A stretch of DNA of 57,918 nt from Glycomyces arizonensis DSM 44726 (GCF_000482705.1 NZ_KI519474.1:253926-311843), one strand, 5' to 3'; shown: positions 37,735 to 48,003, counted from the first letter of the stretch. Notes: generated by a model not told the origin, from the letters alone. Translations and numbers: made by a program.

Positions 37735-38384
37735 GCGGCTCGAAGACCATCGTTCACCTGCTCCGGCACGGTGAGGTCCACAATCCGGACGGCATCCTGT
37801 ACGGCAGGATCCCCGGATTCGGACTGTCCGACCTCGGACGCGAGATGGCCCTGGCCGCCGCCGAGGAGCTCGCCGGCCGCGACATCGTCCACGTCGGCGC
37901 CTCCCCGCTCCAGCGGGCACAGGAGACCGCCGAGCCGATCGCGGCCTCCCACCAGCTCGACACCGCCACCTACGACGGCCTCATCGAGGCCGCCAACTCC
38001 TTTGAAGGCAAGCGGGTCGGCGTCGGCGACGGCGCCCTCGGCCACCCCAGGTACTGGTGGCGCCTGCGCGACCCCTTCAAGCCCTCGTGGGGCGAGCCCT
38101 ACATCGAGATCGCGCGCCGCGTGCTGGCCGCCGTCGAGACCGCCCGCGTCGCCGCCGAAGGCTGCGAGGCCGTCCTGGTCAGCCACCAGCTGCCGATCTG
38201 GACCGCCCGCCGCTTCGCCGAACGCAAGCGGCTGTGGCACGACCCGCGCAACCGCGAGTGCTCGCTGGCGTCGCTGACCAGCTTCGTCTACGAAGGCGCC
38301 GACATCGTGCGCATCGACTACGCCGAGCCCGCCGCCCACCTGCTGCTCAAGTCGGAGTCGGCACGACGGGCCAAGGGAGCCTGA
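37731..38384 (+). CDS. Histidine phosphatase family protein (phosphoglycerate mutase-like)
   Basis: 217 residues. The RHG signature is [19 protein letters not shown] second conserved Arg lies in [13 protein letters not shown], and the distal His in LVSHQLPIW. The ATG overlaps the hemL stop (ATGA). In actinobacteria this gene constantly sits between hemL and the ccs genes, but its substrate there is not known to me. Cytoplasmic. Confidence 0.88.
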   Translation: MSGSKTIVHLLRHGEVHNPDGILYGRIPGFGLSDLGREMALAAAEELAGRDIVHVGASPLQRAQETAEPIAASHQLDTATYDGLIEAANSFEGKRVGVGDGALGHPRYWWRLRDPFKPSWGEPYIEIARRVLAAVETARVAAEGCEAVLVSHQLPIWTARRFAERKRLWHDPRNRECSLASLTSFVYEGADIVRIDYAEPAAHLLLKSESARRAKGA

Positions 38385-38386
38385 GC

Positions 38387-38974
38387 ATGGCGGTCCGGCG
38401 ACGCGCGCTGCTCGCGGCCCTCCCGCTCCTGGGCCTCGCCGCCTGCACCGAAGGCGGCGACAACGCCAACCGCGTCAACGAGATCAACCGGGACCGCTTC
38501 GTCTCCGGCGACGGCTCCAACTACCGCTGGGACGACCCGGACAGCCGTCCCGAGGCCCCCGCCGTCACCGGCGAGAGCCTCACCGGCGACCCGCTCGACA
38601 CCGGCGACTGGGCGGGCAGCGTCGTCGTCATGAACTTCTGGGGCTCGTGGTGCGCGCCGTGCCGCGCCGAAGCCGAGTACCTCGCCGAGGCCGCCGAGCA
38701 CTTCGCCGATGAGGACGTCGAGTTCGTCGGCGTCAACATCCGCGACAGCGTCGACGCCGCCCTCGCCTTCGAGCAGCGCTACGGCATCGCCTACCCCTCG
38801 TTCAACGACGCGAGCGGCGCGATCGCCCTCCAGTTCATCGAATACGACATCTCCCCGACGACCATCCCCGCCACGTTCGTCATCGACCGCGAGATGCGCG
38901 TCTTCAGCGTCTGGCGCGAGGAGTTCAAGGACGCCGAGACCCTCATCGCCGACATCAACCAGGTGCTCAGGTGA
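38387..38974 (+). CDS. TlpA/ResA-like thiol-disulfide lipoprotein
   Basis: 195 residues from the ATG at 38387, 2 nt after the phosphatase stop. A short signal ends in a lipobox (LLGLAAC), so it should be a membrane-anchored lipoprotein. The thioredoxin fold has WGSWCAPCRAEAEYL (CxxC near residue 88) and the cis-Pro region SPTTIPATFVID. It reduces the haem-binding cysteines of apocytochrome c, receiving electrons from CcdA, encoded next. Confidence 0.9.
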   Translation: MAVRRRALLAALPLLGLAACTEGGDNANRVNEINRDRFVSGDGSNYRWDDPDSRPEAPAVTGESLTGDPLDTGDWAGSVVVMNFWGSWCAPCRAEAEYLAEAAEHFADEDVEFVGVNIRDSVDAALAFEQRYGIAYPSFNDASGAIALQFIEYDISPTTIPATFVIDREMRVFSVWREEFKDAETLIADINQVLR

Positions 38975-39738
38975 ACGCAGCCGAAACCGCCGCCTCAGGC
39001 CCCCTCCTCCTCGCCCTCGGCGTCGCCGCCCTCGCGGGCCTGGTCTCCTTCGCGTCGCCGTGCACGCTCCCCCTCATGCCCGGCTACGTCTCCTACGTGA
39101 CCGGCCTCTCCGGCGAGGAACTCGCCGCGCGCGGCAGGGGAGAGGCCGACACCGCGGGCAGCCGACGGGGCCGCATCCTCACCGGCTCGCTCCTGTTCGT
39201 CGCCGGATTCACCGCCGTCTACACCACCGTCGTCTTCGCCCTCCAGAGCGCCGGGCGGGCCCTGCTCACCAACAGCTCCACCCTTGAGACCGTCGTCGGC
39301 GTCTTCATGATCGCCATGGGCCTCATGTTCATCGGCCTCATCCCCGCCAATCGCGGCTTCGCCCCGCGCTGGCGGCCCGCCGTCGGCCTCGCCGGGGCGC
39401 CCCTGTTCGGCGCGGTCTTCGCGCTCTCGTGGATCCCGTGCACCTCGCCGGTGCTCGCCGCGATCACCAGTCTCGCCGTCATCCAGGACGGCACCGCCCG
39501 CGGCGTCGGCCTCATGATCGCCTACTGCTTCGGGCTCGGCCTGCCGTTCGTGCTCTTCGCCGTCGGCATGCACCGCCTCGCGAGGGCCCTGGACTTCATG
39601 AAGCGGCACGGGCGTGGGATCTCCATCGCGGGCGGCGCCATGCTCGTCGCCGTCGGCCTCATGCTCGCCACCGGCGCCTGGACCGAGTTCACCAATTGGC
39701 TGAGAGCGACCGTCGGAGCGGGGGAGATCTGGTTGTGA
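38971..39738 (+). CDS. ccdA: Cytochrome c biogenesis protein CcdA (DsbD family)
   Basis: 255 residues, GTG start overlapping the tlpA stop (GTGA). Six membrane segments. The redox cysteines are in SFASPCTLPLMPGY and SWIPCTSPVLAAI. It carries reducing power from cytoplasmic thioredoxin across the membrane to the TlpA/ResA protein. Confidence 0.93.
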   Translation: MNAAETAASGPLLLALGVAALAGLVSFASPCTLPLMPGYVSYVTGLSGEELAARGRGEADTAGSRRGRILTGSLLFVAGFTAVYTTVVFALQSAGRALLTNSSTLETVVGVFMIAMGLMFIGLIPANRGFAPRWRPAVGLAGAPLFGAVFALSWIPCTSPVLAAITSLAVIQDGTARGVGLMIAYCFGLGLPFVLFAVGMHRLARALDFMKRHGRGISIAGGAMLVAVGLMLATGAWTEFTNWLRATVGAGEIWL

Positions 39739-41372
39739 CGACATCCGAACCGGCCACGCGCGAGAGCCCGAGCGGGGGAGAGACGGCCGTGAGACGATCC
39801 CCCCGGAAATCACCCCTGAAGGCCACCCGCTCCTTCGGCCGCCGCTGGTGGCACCAGCTCACCTCGATGCGGACCGCGCTGCTGCTCCTGCTCGCCCTCG
39901 CGCTCGCCGCGATCCCCGGCTCGACGTTCCCGCAGCGCTCCATCAGCCCGCCCGACGTCGACGCCTACTACGCCGACCACCCCTCCCTCGCGCCGTTCCT
40001 CGACCGGCTGTGGGCCTTCGACGTCTACACCTCGCCGTGGTTCTCCGCGATCTACCTGCTGCTCATGATCAGCCTCATCGGCTGCATCATCCCCAGGCTC
40101 GGCGTCCACCTCAAGGCCCTGCGCGCCGCCCCGCCGGACGCGCCCAGGCGCATGGAGATCCTGCCCTACCACCGCCGCCTCGACGGCGCCAACGAGACCA
40201 GGGCCAGGGCCGCGCTCAAGCAGCACCGCTTCAGAACCGTCAGACGCGAGTCCGACGACGGCACCGTCACCCTCGCCGCCGAGAAGGGGTACCTGCGCGA
40301 GAGCGGCAACCTGCTGTTCCACACCAGCATCATCTTCATCCTCATCGGCGTCGCCGCCGGGAGCCTGTTCAGCTGGTACGGCAACCGGATCCTCTCCGAA
40401 GGCGAGGACCAGGCCTTCTGCAACAACCTCCAGCAGTACGACGAGTACGGCCTCGGCGCCTACGTCTCCGAGACCAGCCTGCCGCGGTTCTGCGTCCAGC
40501 TCGACGACTTCGACGCCGAGTTCTCAGGCGGCGGCCCCACCGACTTCGACGCCGACGTCACCTACACCGTCGACGGCACCGAGGACACCTACGACCTGCG
40601 CGTCAACCACCCGCTCAACATCGACGGCACCAACGTCTTCCTCATCGGGCACGGCTACACCGCCGTGGCCACCTACACCGACCGCTACGGCAACGCCCAG
40701 ACCGTCCACCAGCCGTTCCTGTCCATGGACGCCGCCCTCAACTCCGAGGGCGCGTTCAAGTTCCCCGACGCCAACTTCAACCCCGAGACCGGCGAGGTGG
40801 ACGCGGACGCCGAAGTCGGCTTCGACGCGGTCCTCGTGCCGACCTACGACGACTCGACGGCGATGCTCCTCGGCTCCGACCCCGAGCTGAACAACCCCGT
40901 CCTCGCCCTCACCGCCTACCGCGGCGACCTCGGCATGGGCGACGGCCTGCCCGAGTCGGTCTACAGCGTCAACGCCGACCAGATCGCCTCGGGCGACCTC
41001 GAGGTGCTCAACGACGAGGCCGAGGTCATCGGCGTCGGCGACTCGATGGAGCTCGACGACGGCTCCACCCTCACCTTCGACGGCGTCGAGCAGTACGCCG
41101 TCCTCCAGGTCCGCTACGACCCGGGAGGACCCATCGTGCTGGCCGGCGCGGTGATCCTCATCGGGGCGCTGCTGCCGACGCTGACGGTGCGGCGCAGGCG
41201 GTACTGGATCCGGTGGAACCCCGACGGCACCGTCGAGACCGCCGGCCTCAACCGCAACGACTACGACGGCCTGGAGGAGGAGTGCGACGGCATCACCGCC
41301 GACATCGCGCCCGACTACCGGCCGCCCGAACCCAGAACCGATTCCGAAGAACCCATCGGGAGCACGTCATGA
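39735..41372 (+). CDS. resB: Cytochrome c maturation protein ResB (Ccs1)
   Basis: 545 residues from a GTG that overlaps the ccdA stop (GTGA). The N-terminal ~40 residues are cytoplasmic. Membrane segments follow (LLLLLALALAAIPGSTFPQ, IYLLLMISLIGCIIPR, LLFHTSIIFILIGVAAGSLF), then a ~250-residue extracytoplasmic domain and a final segment near residue 470. It forms the haem-handling synthase with CcsB (system II). Confidence 0.93.
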   Translation: MTTSEPATRESPSGGETAVRRSPRKSPLKATRSFGRRWWHQLTSMRTALLLLLALALAAIPGSTFPQRSISPPDVDAYYADHPSLAPFLDRLWAFDVYTSPWFSAIYLLLMISLIGCIIPRLGVHLKALRAAPPDAPRRMEILPYHRRLDGANETRARAALKQHRFRTVRRESDDGTVTLAAEKGYLRESGNLLFHTSIIFILIGVAAGSLFSWYGNRILSEGEDQAFCNNLQQYDEYGLGAYVSETSLPRFCVQLDDFDAEFSGGGPTDFDADVTYTVDGTEDTYDLRVNHPLNIDGTNVFLIGHGYTAVATYTDRYGNAQTVHQPFLSMDAALNSEGAFKFPDANFNPETGEVDADAEVGFDAVLVPTYDDSTAMLLGSDPELNNPVLALTAYRGDLGMGDGLPESVYSVNADQIASGDLEVLNDEAEVIGVGDSMELDDGSTLTFDGVEQYAVLQVRYDPGGPIVLAGAVILIGALLPTLTVRRRRYWIRWNPDGTVETAGLNRNDYDGLEEECDGITADIAPDYRPPEPRTDSEEPIGSTS

Positions 41373-42355
41373 CCGGAGCCCAAGCGGCGAACGCGCTGTT
41401 CGTCGCGACCATCGTCACTTACGCGGCGGCGATGTTCGCCTACGCGCTCGAATACGCCTTCGACAAGCGCGCCTCGCCCAAGCGGGCCGGGGTGCTCGTG
41501 GCCTCCGGCGGCGAGGCCGTCGACGGCGACGAACGCCTTGACGAGCGCGCCGACGACGCCGCGAGCACCGCCCCCATCACCCCCGCCGCGGCGCGCGGCG
41601 CCGGGCGGCTCGGCCTCATCCTCACCTACCTCGGCACCGCCGCGCTCGCCGCGTCGATCGTCACCCGCGTCGTCTACACCGGACGGTGGCCGTGGGGCAA
41701 CATGTTCGAGTACACCGTCGGCGTGGCGCTCGCCGGGATGGTCACCTGGCTGGTCCTGGTGCAGAACCGGCACGTGCCCCGCCGCCTGGGCCTGTTCGCC
41801 ACGTTCGCCGTGACGATGGTGCTCGGCACGTCGGTGCGGGTCTACACCGACGCCGGTCCGCTGGTCCCGGCCCTGGACTCGTACTGGATCATCATCCACG
41901 TCACCGCAGCGATCACCGCCTCCGGCACGCTCCTCATCGGCTGCGTGTTCGCGATCCTGCACCTGCTCAAGCGCCGCCACGACCGGCAGGTCTCCGACGG
42001 CAAGTGGGTCGGCTTCCCGCTCAGCGTGGCCGAGCGCCTGCCGGACGCGACGATCCTGGAGCGCGTGACGTTCAAGATCCACGTGTTCGCGTTCCCGCTT
42101 TTGACGTTCGGGATCTTCGCGGGCTCGGTGTGGGCCCACTTCGCGTGGGGCCGCTACTGGGCGTGGGACCCGAAGGAGGTCTGGGCCTTCATCGCATGGG
42201 TCGTGTACGCGGCCTACCTGCACGCCAGGGTCTCGGGCCGCTCGGCGAAGGCGAACGCGCCGTGGATCGCGATCCTCGGCTACGCGGTCATGCTGTTCAA
42301 CCTGACCGCCGTGAACCTCGTCTTCTCGGGCCTGCACTCCTACGCGGGCGTCTGA
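41369..42355 (+). CDS. ccsB: Cytochrome c biogenesis protein CcsB (CcsA/CcmF-type haem-handling protein)
   Basis: 328 residues, ATG overlapping the resB stop (ATGA). Eight or so membrane helices. The haem-binding tryptophan-rich signature WGRYWAWDPKEVWAFIAW lies near residue 260, with conserved histidines in IIIHVTAA and the last loop (GLHSYAGV). With ResB it delivers haem and attaches it to CxxCH motifs. Last gene of the operon, followed by a very strong terminator. Confidence 0.94.
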   Translation: MTGAQAANALFVATIVTYAAAMFAYALEYAFDKRASPKRAGVLVASGGEAVDGDERLDERADDAASTAPITPAAARGAGRLGLILTYLGTAALAASIVTRVVYTGRWPWGNMFEYTVGVALAGMVTWLVLVQNRHVPRRLGLFATFAVTMVLGTSVRVYTDAGPLVPALDSYWIIIHVTAAITASGTLLIGCVFAILHLLKRRHDRQVSDGKWVGFPLSVAERLPDATILERVTFKIHVFAFPLLTFGIFAGSVWAHFAWGRYWAWDPKEVWAFIAWVVYAAYLHARVSGRSAKANAPWIAILGYAVMLFNLTAVNLVFSGLHSYAGV

Positions 42356-42393
42356 CAATCGTCAACGCTCCGTAGCCGCGCCTTATATATAGC

Positions 42394-42437
42394 GATACGG
42401 AACGGCCCCCGCCGATCGGCGGGGGCCGTTCCGTATC
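42394..42437. terminator. Perfect 20-bp bidirectional terminator
   Basis: Stem GATACGGAACGGCCCCCGCC paired to its exact complement around a GATC loop. It lies between ccsB (+) and the MHYT gene (-, stop at 42447). Confidence 0.9.
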
Positions 42438-42446
42438 ACTGTGCCG

Positions 42447-43445
42447 TTACCGCAGCGGGGGCCTCCGGTCGCCGGGGTTCATGGTCGGCTGCGGTTCGCG
42501 GTTGCCGTCCACCGCCGCGAACGGCTGCCGGCGCTGCTGCGCGTCGCGCTGGTCGGGGACGATGTTCCGGCTGCGCGCCTGCGCCCGCGTGGCGGGCGCG
42601 GCCGAGCGGCGCGCCCGGGCCAGCTGCGGCGGCACCGGCTCGACGCCGACCTTCCCGTCGTTCTCGTCGATCTCGATGCCCAGCTGCTCCCGGCGCGAGA
42701 CGGTCTTCGGCGTCGCGCCCATGAGCGCGAACAGCAGCACGATGATGCACACCGTGGCCACGCCGAGGATCGGCAGGATCAGCATGATCGGGTCGATCCC
42801 GTCCACCGGGTTGCGGCCCTGGTCGGCCAGCTCCACCCGCACGCCCGCCATGCCCGTGTAGTGCATGCCGCAGATCGCGAACGCCATCACGACCGCCGCG
42901 GCCGTCTGCCACTTCCAGCCGTCCAGGTACATCCCGCACGCCAGCGCCGCCGTTGCCGCGACCACCGCGATCACCACCGCCGCCCAGAAGTAGGCGCGGT
43001 CGTACGTGATCTCGCCGGAGATGTTGATCGCGGCCATGCCCGAGTAGTGCATGGAGACCACGCCGAGGCCGGTCAGCGGCCCCGCCATGAGGATCTTCGC
43101 GGCCGTGTTGCGGCGGCCCATGCCCGCGACGGACAGGCCGAAGAAGACCGATCCGATCGAGACGGCCAGGCTCAGGAACGTGATCGCCGGGTCGTAGGCG
43201 ATGTCGGACTCGATCACCCGGAAGCCGATCATCGCGGTGAAGTGCATCATCCAGATCGCCGTGCCGCCGAGGGCGAGGGCCGCCAGGGCGATCCACCGGA
43301 GCCGCTTGGCGGTGGCGCGCACCGTCCCGAACTGCTTGCGCGCCTGCGTCATGCACATCAGCGCCAGCAGTGAACCGGCGAATGCGAACCCGAAACTCAT
43401 GAATGGATTGATCCACCCATAGGTGAAGTGACTTAGGTGTTCCAT
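42447..43445 (-). CDS. MHYT-domain membrane sensor protein
   Basis: 332 residues with AGGAGG 10 nt upstream. Seven membrane helices. Three MHYT-type motifs are visible (WMMHFTAM, SMHYSGMA, GMHYTGMA), proposed in this family to bind copper and sense O2, CO or NO. The C-terminal ~90 residues are a disordered basic, Pro/Gln/Arg-rich tail with no GGDEF, EAL or kinase domain, so any output partner must be separate. Convergent with the cytochrome c operon, which is suggestive for a respiratory signal (inference). Confidence 0.88.
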   Translation of the reverse strand: MEHLSHFTYGWINPFMSFGFAFAGSLLALMCMTQARKQFGTVRATAKRLRWIALAALALGGTAIWMMHFTAMIGFRVIESDIAYDPAITFLSLAVSIGSVFFGLSVAGMGRRNTAAKILMAGPLTGLGVVSMHYSGMAAINISGEITYDRAYFWAAVVIAVVAATAALACGMYLDGWKWQTAAAVVMAFAICGMHYTGMAGVRVELADQGRNPVDGIDPIMLILPILGVATVCIIVLLFALMGATPKTVSRREQLGIEIDENDGKVGVEPVPPQLARARRSAAPATRAQARSRNIVPDQRDAQQRRQPFAAVDGNREPQPTMNPGDRRPPLR

Positions 43446-43488
43446 CCGCGGTCTTCCTCCTCAGGTCGACACCCGTTACTGGAATGTT

Positions 43489-43755
43489 TCACTTTTGCGA
43501 TCTGCGCGATTCGAAACGGTATACGACTACCGTCTGGAGACGTTTGCCGGACGCAACGTGGGCGTCCGCGCGCCGTGCGAGTACAGGGCCGCCCGGGACC
43601 GAGCGCGGCCAGCCAGCGCGCTCGGCCTCGAAGGCGGACACACCGTCGCCGGCGGCGAGCACCGCCGGTGCGAAGGCGGGGGCCGCCACGGGATCGGGCC
43701 GGCCGGGCACGAAGCGCCGAAGTTCGCGCGCGGCGGCCGGGCAGTGCGTCTCCAT
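43489..43755 (-). CDS. Possible 88-residue protein of unknown function
   Basis: The ATG at 43755 has a perfect AGGAGGT 8 nt upstream, the main reason to accept it. The product (METHCPAAARELRRFVPGRP start) is Ala/Arg/Pro-rich with no membrane segment and a single Cys. It is read on the same strand as, and 43 nt upstream of, the MHYT gene, so they could share a transcript. I recognise no family; it may be a leader or a chance frame. Confidence 0.45.
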   Translation of the reverse strand: METHCPAAARELRRFVPGRPDPVAAPAFAPAVLAAGDGVSAFEAERAGWPRSVPGGPVLARRADAHVASGKRLQTVVVYRFESRRSQK

Positions 43756-44296
43756 GTGGCGGACCTCCTGAACGGTATGGCTCAACGGTGCCCCACGGCG
43801 GCCGGTCCCCGTCGCACAGCCTGTGCGAGTCGCATGCGGACGGTGTTCTCCTCGCGACGGTCCACTCCACGCCGGACGCCGCACGCCCGTTCCCGCTGCA
43901 CGGAGGCTCGCGACCGCGCCGCTCCGAATCCCCCGCGGCGAGGGGTCCCCCTAACGCACCGGACGCCGTCGAACGGGGCAGGCGCCGTCGGCTATGCGGC
44001 TCAATTTGTAGTCTGAACAGCTGAATACGCCATATGCATGTGTCCGAAATTATGTGATTTAATCGGAATCGTGCCCCCGCGTCGTCGGTAACGCGGTCGA
44101 CTTGAGAACTCCAGTACGCCCCTGGATTTCGGAGCCCTCTTTCGTCATGATGGAATCTGCTGGGCTTCACATGCCGACCGCGCCGCGCCCCAGCGGCCCG
44201 CGGAGGGCAGCCGGCGCGACGCCGGCCCTAGACAGAACCGGTGCCCATGCCCGGAGCCGGTCTGACACAGAGGACCACCCCAGGAGGCTAGACAAG
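43756..44296. promoter_or_regulatory. Divergent regulatory region, MHYT unit / conservon
   Basis: 541 nt without a supported gene. The stretch from about 43995 to 44080 is markedly AT-rich for this genome (for example AATTTGTAGTCTGAAC, AAATTATGTGATTTAATC) and should hold promoters, probably of the conservon. The frame entering cvnA from 44102 is not used because the GTG at 44297 has the better ribosome site. Confidence 0.5.
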
Positions 44297-47200
44297 GTGA
44301 GCAAGCGCAGCTCGAACCGAGCGGGTTCAGCGGCTCGACGAGGTCCGTTGGGTCTGCCCCGCATCGCCGACATGCGAATCAGGTCCAAACTCGGACTGAT
44401 TCTCCTGGTGCCGCTCCTCGTCCTCGTGGCCGTGGCCGGCCTCCGCCTCTACGACCTCGCCGACAGCGTGTTCGAGTCGGACGACATGGTGGTCCTGGTG
44501 GAGTTCAACACCGTCGGCGCCGAGTTCCGCTACGAGCTCCAGCGCGAGCGCAGCCTTCTCATCACCTACCTGCGCATCGACGACGACCACGTCGAGGGCA
44601 TCGACCCCGCCGACTACGACCTCGAGGCCGTCGAAGCGCAGGCGGCGCTCACCGACAGCGCCTTCGACGACTTCAAGGAGAAGGCCGAGCAGCTGCCGGA
44701 CCTGTCCGACGACATCAGCAACCGGATCGCCGCCGTCGACACCAACTACGAGTCCCTCCTCGAGATCCGCGCCGCGGCCGAGGAAGACCCCGGAACCACC
44801 TCGATCGACCAGACCTCCCGCATCTACCAGCGCCTGGTCTCCGAGCTGGTCACCATCACCGACATCTCGGCCCGTATCGTGAACGACCCCGAGATCGCCC
44901 GCCAGCTCCAGGCGATCGCCTCGGCCACGATCATCCTCGAGCAGCTCGAAGAGGAACGCGCCATCGCCATCAACGTCGGCAACGGCAACGAGTTCTTCAA
45001 CAGCACCCGCTGGAAGAGCTTCATCGCCTTCGCCGAGTACCGCTCCGTGGCCGAGGCCGAGTTCAAGACCGTCGCCAACCGCGACGAGCAGCTCGCGTTC
45101 TTCTACAGCCCCGGCGGCCTGAGCACCCCCGCGGCGCAGGCCGCCCTCGACTTCGAGAACGCCACGGCCTCGGCCGGCACCAACGGCGAGCTCACGGTCA
45201 ACGTCGACATCATCAACGCCTACGACGCGATCCTCAACAACGGCCTGAAGTACATCGACGACGAGTCGGCCGCCGTGCTCGACCAGGCCCGCGCCGACCG
45301 CGACGCGCAGATCTTCCAGCTGCTGCTCGAAGCCGTGCTCATCCTCGCCGCGTTCATCATCGCGACCGTGATCGCCCTGGTCATCGCCCGCAACATGAAC
45401 CACGGCCTGCGGCGCCTGCGCGAAGGCGCGCTCGACGTCGCGCACGTCAGCCTCCCGCAGGCGGTGGCCCAGATGCGCGACGCCGAGTCGATCGGCGGCC
45501 GGACCCCCGACGAGGTGGCGGCCGAGACCGGCGCGGTCATCGACATCGACCAGCGCGACGAGATCGGCAACGTCGCCCACTCGTTCAACATCGTCCACAC
45601 CGAGGCCATCCGCATCGCCGCCGAGCAGGCGGCCCTGCGCGCCAACGTCTCGCAGATGTTCATCAACCTCGCCCGCCGCTCCCAGAACCTGGTCGACCGG
45701 CTCATCGGCCACCTCGACCACCTCGAGCGCGGCGAGGAGAACCCCGACCGCCTGGCCGAGCTCTTCCAGCTCGACCACCTGGCCACCCGCATGCGCCGCA
45801 ACGACGAGAACCTCCTGGTCCTCGCCGGTGCGGACTCCACCCGCCAGGAGCGGCACCCGGCGCCGATCGGCGACATCCTCCAGGCCGCCCAGTCCGAGGT
45901 CGAGCAGTACACCCGCATCGAGTTCGGTCGCCTCGACTCCGACCGGGAGATCAAGCCGGCCGCCGTCAACGACCTGGTCCACCTCATCGCCGAGCTCATG
46001 GACAACGCCACCGCGTTCTCCCCGCCCGAGTCCCCGGTCCAGGTCGAGGCCGAGCAGATGCGCACCGCCGACAGCCCCATGGGCGCCATCCGCGTCCGCA
46101 TCGCCGACGGCGGCATCGGGATGCCCGAGGCCCAGCTCGAGGACATCAACCGGCAGCTGTCCGAGTCGGCCGACGTCATCGACCTCGCCTCCTCGCGCAT
46201 GATGGGCCTCGTCGTGGTCGCCCGCCTGGCCAAGCGCCACAACGTCCGCGTCGAGCTGCGCCCCGGCGAGCGCCGCGGCACCGTCGCCGAGGCCATCCTC
46301 GGCGAGTCGGTCCTGTCCGAGCCGAGGCTCCCCGAGCGCTCCCGCCCCGACGAGGGGACCGCCGCCCTCGGCGGGTCGGCCCCGCGCGGCGAACTGCTCT
46401 CGGGCATGAACCCCGACACCGGCGCCCTGCCGCGCGTCCCCGAGAGCCCCGCCGGGCTCTTCGACACCGCCGCGCCGCCGCACCCCCAGTCCCCGCCGCC
46501 GCAGCCCGCGCCGAGCTACCGGCCCAGCGAGCCCACGGCCCCGCCCGCGCCCCCGCGCCAGCCGACGCACGCCGAGCCGTTCACCGGCGAGCACACCGTC
46601 CAGGACGAGCCGGGCTTCATGTTCAGGCCCGGCGGGCTCGACGAGCGCCGCTCCAACGGCAAGGTGATGGAAGTCACCGGGGAGATCGTCTCCTCCGAGC
46701 ACGTCGCGCTCCCGAAGATCCAACTCGAGGCCGCCCCCGTCGCCGAAGAGCCCGCGCCGCCCTCGTGGCCGGACACCGCGGCCGGATCGGGCACCGAGGC
46801 GCCGCGCAAGTCGATGCGGTCCGACCGCGTCTCGGCGATCGACGCGACCACGGAGCTGCCGATCTTCCGCGAGGTCGAATCGGCCTGGTTCAAGGCGGTC
46901 ACGCCCGCGCCCAAGGCCGTCGACGACGACGCGAAGGTGACGGCTGAGACAGAACCGAGCTACGGTGAGAACGCAGCAGACGAGCCCGTCGCCCCCGCAT
47001 GGGAAGCGGCCTCGCAGTCCTCTCCGCAGCCCACGGAAGGCGCGACGAACATGTACCACTCGCCCCCGCCCCCCCAGCAGCCCGAACCTGTACGGCAGCC
47101 GATGGCCGAGCCCCACAGCCCGGCCGATTCGGGGCTGGAGCGACGTCGCCTCCAGACCGATCCCGACCCCGATCCCTCCTACGCCTGGCGGACCGCCGCC

Positions 47201-47425
47201 GACGACGGCTGGAGCAGGGTCGACAACGCCTTCGCCGAGACGGCCGATGAGACCACCTCGGCGGGACTTCCCAAGCGCCGACCGATGGAACGCCTCGTTC
47301 CCGGCGGCGTGGAGGAATCACAGGAGACTGTCAGCGCGCAGAAGCGCAACCCCGAAGGCATTCGGGGCCTGCTGTCGGCCTATCACCGTGGGGTGCAGCG
47401 AGGACGTGGCAATGACGGTAACTGA
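44297..47425 (+). CDS. cvnA: Conservon sensor histidine kinase-like protein (CvnA)
   Basis: 1042 residues from the GTG at 44297 (AGGAGG at 44282-44287). Membrane segments lie at about 32-52 and 341-367, enclosing a ~290-residue extracellular region of nitrate-sensor (NIT) type with YELQRERSLLITYL. A HAMP-like linker, the dimerisation region with RLAELFQLDHLATRMRRNDENLL, and an ATPase domain (ELMDNATAFSPP, ADGGIGM, GLVVVARLA) follow. The C-terminal ~330 residues are disordered and Pro-rich but hold short ordered motifs: PIFREVESAWFK near 857-868, ADDGW, and SAGLPKRRPMERLVPGG. The next genes encode its usual partners: roadblock, DUF742 and GTPase. Confidence 0.93.
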   Translation: MSKRSSNRAGSAARRGPLGLPRIADMRIRSKLGLILLVPLLVLVAVAGLRLYDLADSVFESDDMVVLVEFNTVGAEFRYELQRERSLLITYLRIDDDHVEGIDPADYDLEAVEAQAALTDSAFDDFKEKAEQLPDLSDDISNRIAAVDTNYESLLEIRAAAEEDPGTTSIDQTSRIYQRLVSELVTITDISARIVNDPEIARQLQAIASATIILEQLEEERAIAINVGNGNEFFNSTRWKSFIAFAEYRSVAEAEFKTVANRDEQLAFFYSPGGLSTPAAQAALDFENATASAGTNGELTVNVDIINAYDAILNNGLKYIDDESAAVLDQARADRDAQIFQLLLEAVLILAAFIIATVIALVIARNMNHGLRRLREGALDVAHVSLPQAVAQMRDAESIGGRTPDEVAAETGAVIDIDQRDEIGNVAHSFNIVHTEAIRIAAEQAALRANVSQMFINLARRSQNLVDRLIGHLDHLERGEENPDRLAELFQLDHLATRMRRNDENLLVLAGADSTRQERHPAPIGDILQAAQSEVEQYTRIEFGRLDSDREIKPAAVNDLVHLIAELMDNATAFSPPESPVQVEAEQMRTADSPMGAIRVRIADGGIGMPEAQLEDINRQLSESADVIDLASSRMMGLVVVARLAKRHNVRVELRPGERRGTVAEAILGESVLSEPRLPERSRPDEGTAALGGSAPRGELLSGMNPDTGALPRVPESPAGLFDTAAPPHPQSPPPQPAPSYRPSEPTAPPAPPRQPTHAEPFTGEHTVQDEPGFMFRPGGLDERRSNGKVMEVTGEIVSSEHVALPKIQLEAAPVAEEPAPPSWPDTAAGSGTEAPRKSMRSDRVSAIDATTELPIFREVESAWFKAVTPAPKAVDDDAKVTAETEPSYGENAADEPVAPAWEAASQSSPQPTEGATNMYHSPPPPQQPEPVRQPMAEPHSPADSGLERRRLQTDPDPDPSYAWRTAADDGWSRVDNAFAETADETTSAGLPKRRPMERLVPGGVEESQETVSAQKRNPEGIRGLLSAYHRGVQRGRGNDGN

Positions 47426-47467
47426 GTCGCTGAGCTACAACACGGTAGACGCTAAGGAGCGCATACG

Positions 47468-47866
47468 ATGAGCACTGGTGGAACTTCGGTCCAGGACTTG
47501 GGCTGGCTGCTGGCGGGATTCGCCGAGCGCGTGCCCGGAGTGGCGCACGCCGTCGCGGTCAGCGCCGACGGTCTGCTGCTGGCGTCCTCACGGGACCTGC
47601 CGCGGGACCGGGCCGACCAGCTGTCGGCGGTCACCTCCGGCCTGGTGAGCCTCACCCAGGGGGCGTCACGCTGCTTCGAAGGCGGCGCGGTGCTCCAGAC
47701 GGTCGTGGAGATGGACCATGGATTCCTGTTCTTGATGTCCATCAGCGACGGATCCTCGTTCGCCGTACTGGCTTCGAAGAACTGCGACGTCGGCCAGGTC
47801 GGCTACGAGATGGCGCTGCTGGTGGACAGGGTCGGCCAGGCTCTGACGCCGTCGGCGCGCAGCTGA
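47468..47866 (+). CDS. cvnB: Roadblock/LC7 protein of the conservon (CvnB)
   Basis: 132 residues, AAGGAG 9 nt before the ATG. The LC7 pattern is [37 protein letters not shown], in part the family signature, with a predicted beta-alpha-beta core. In conservons it works with the kinase-like protein and the GTPase CvnD, probably as a GTPase regulator. Confidence 0.92.
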   Translation: MSTGGTSVQDLGWLLAGFAERVPGVAHAVAVSADGLLLASSRDLPRDRADQLSAVTSGLVSLTQGASRCFEGGAVLQTVVEMDHGFLFLMSISDGSSFAVLASKNCDVGQVGYEMALLVDRVGQALTPSARS

Positions 47867-48003
47867 ACCGGGCCGCCCCGTGCGGTGCGCGACCGGCGAG
47901 CGGACCCCATGGCTCGCCATGGAGCGGTTTGTCGGCCGGGGCTCCGGCACGGTAGGCTCCACTTGCGGTTAGCAGCGCGAGCGGGACGAACTGAACAACC
48001 CCT

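Noticed and set aside
44102..44296. Longer N-terminus for the conservon kinase
   Set aside because: The GTG at 44297 has an AGGAGG 9 nt upstream and gives the usual basic N-terminus; the upstream part lacks a ribosome site and lies in the promoter region.
44327..47116. A 929-residue frame antisense to cvnA
   Set aside because: Shadow of the conservon kinase in a high-GC genome; low-complexity Val/Asp/Gly/Arg product and no ribosome site.
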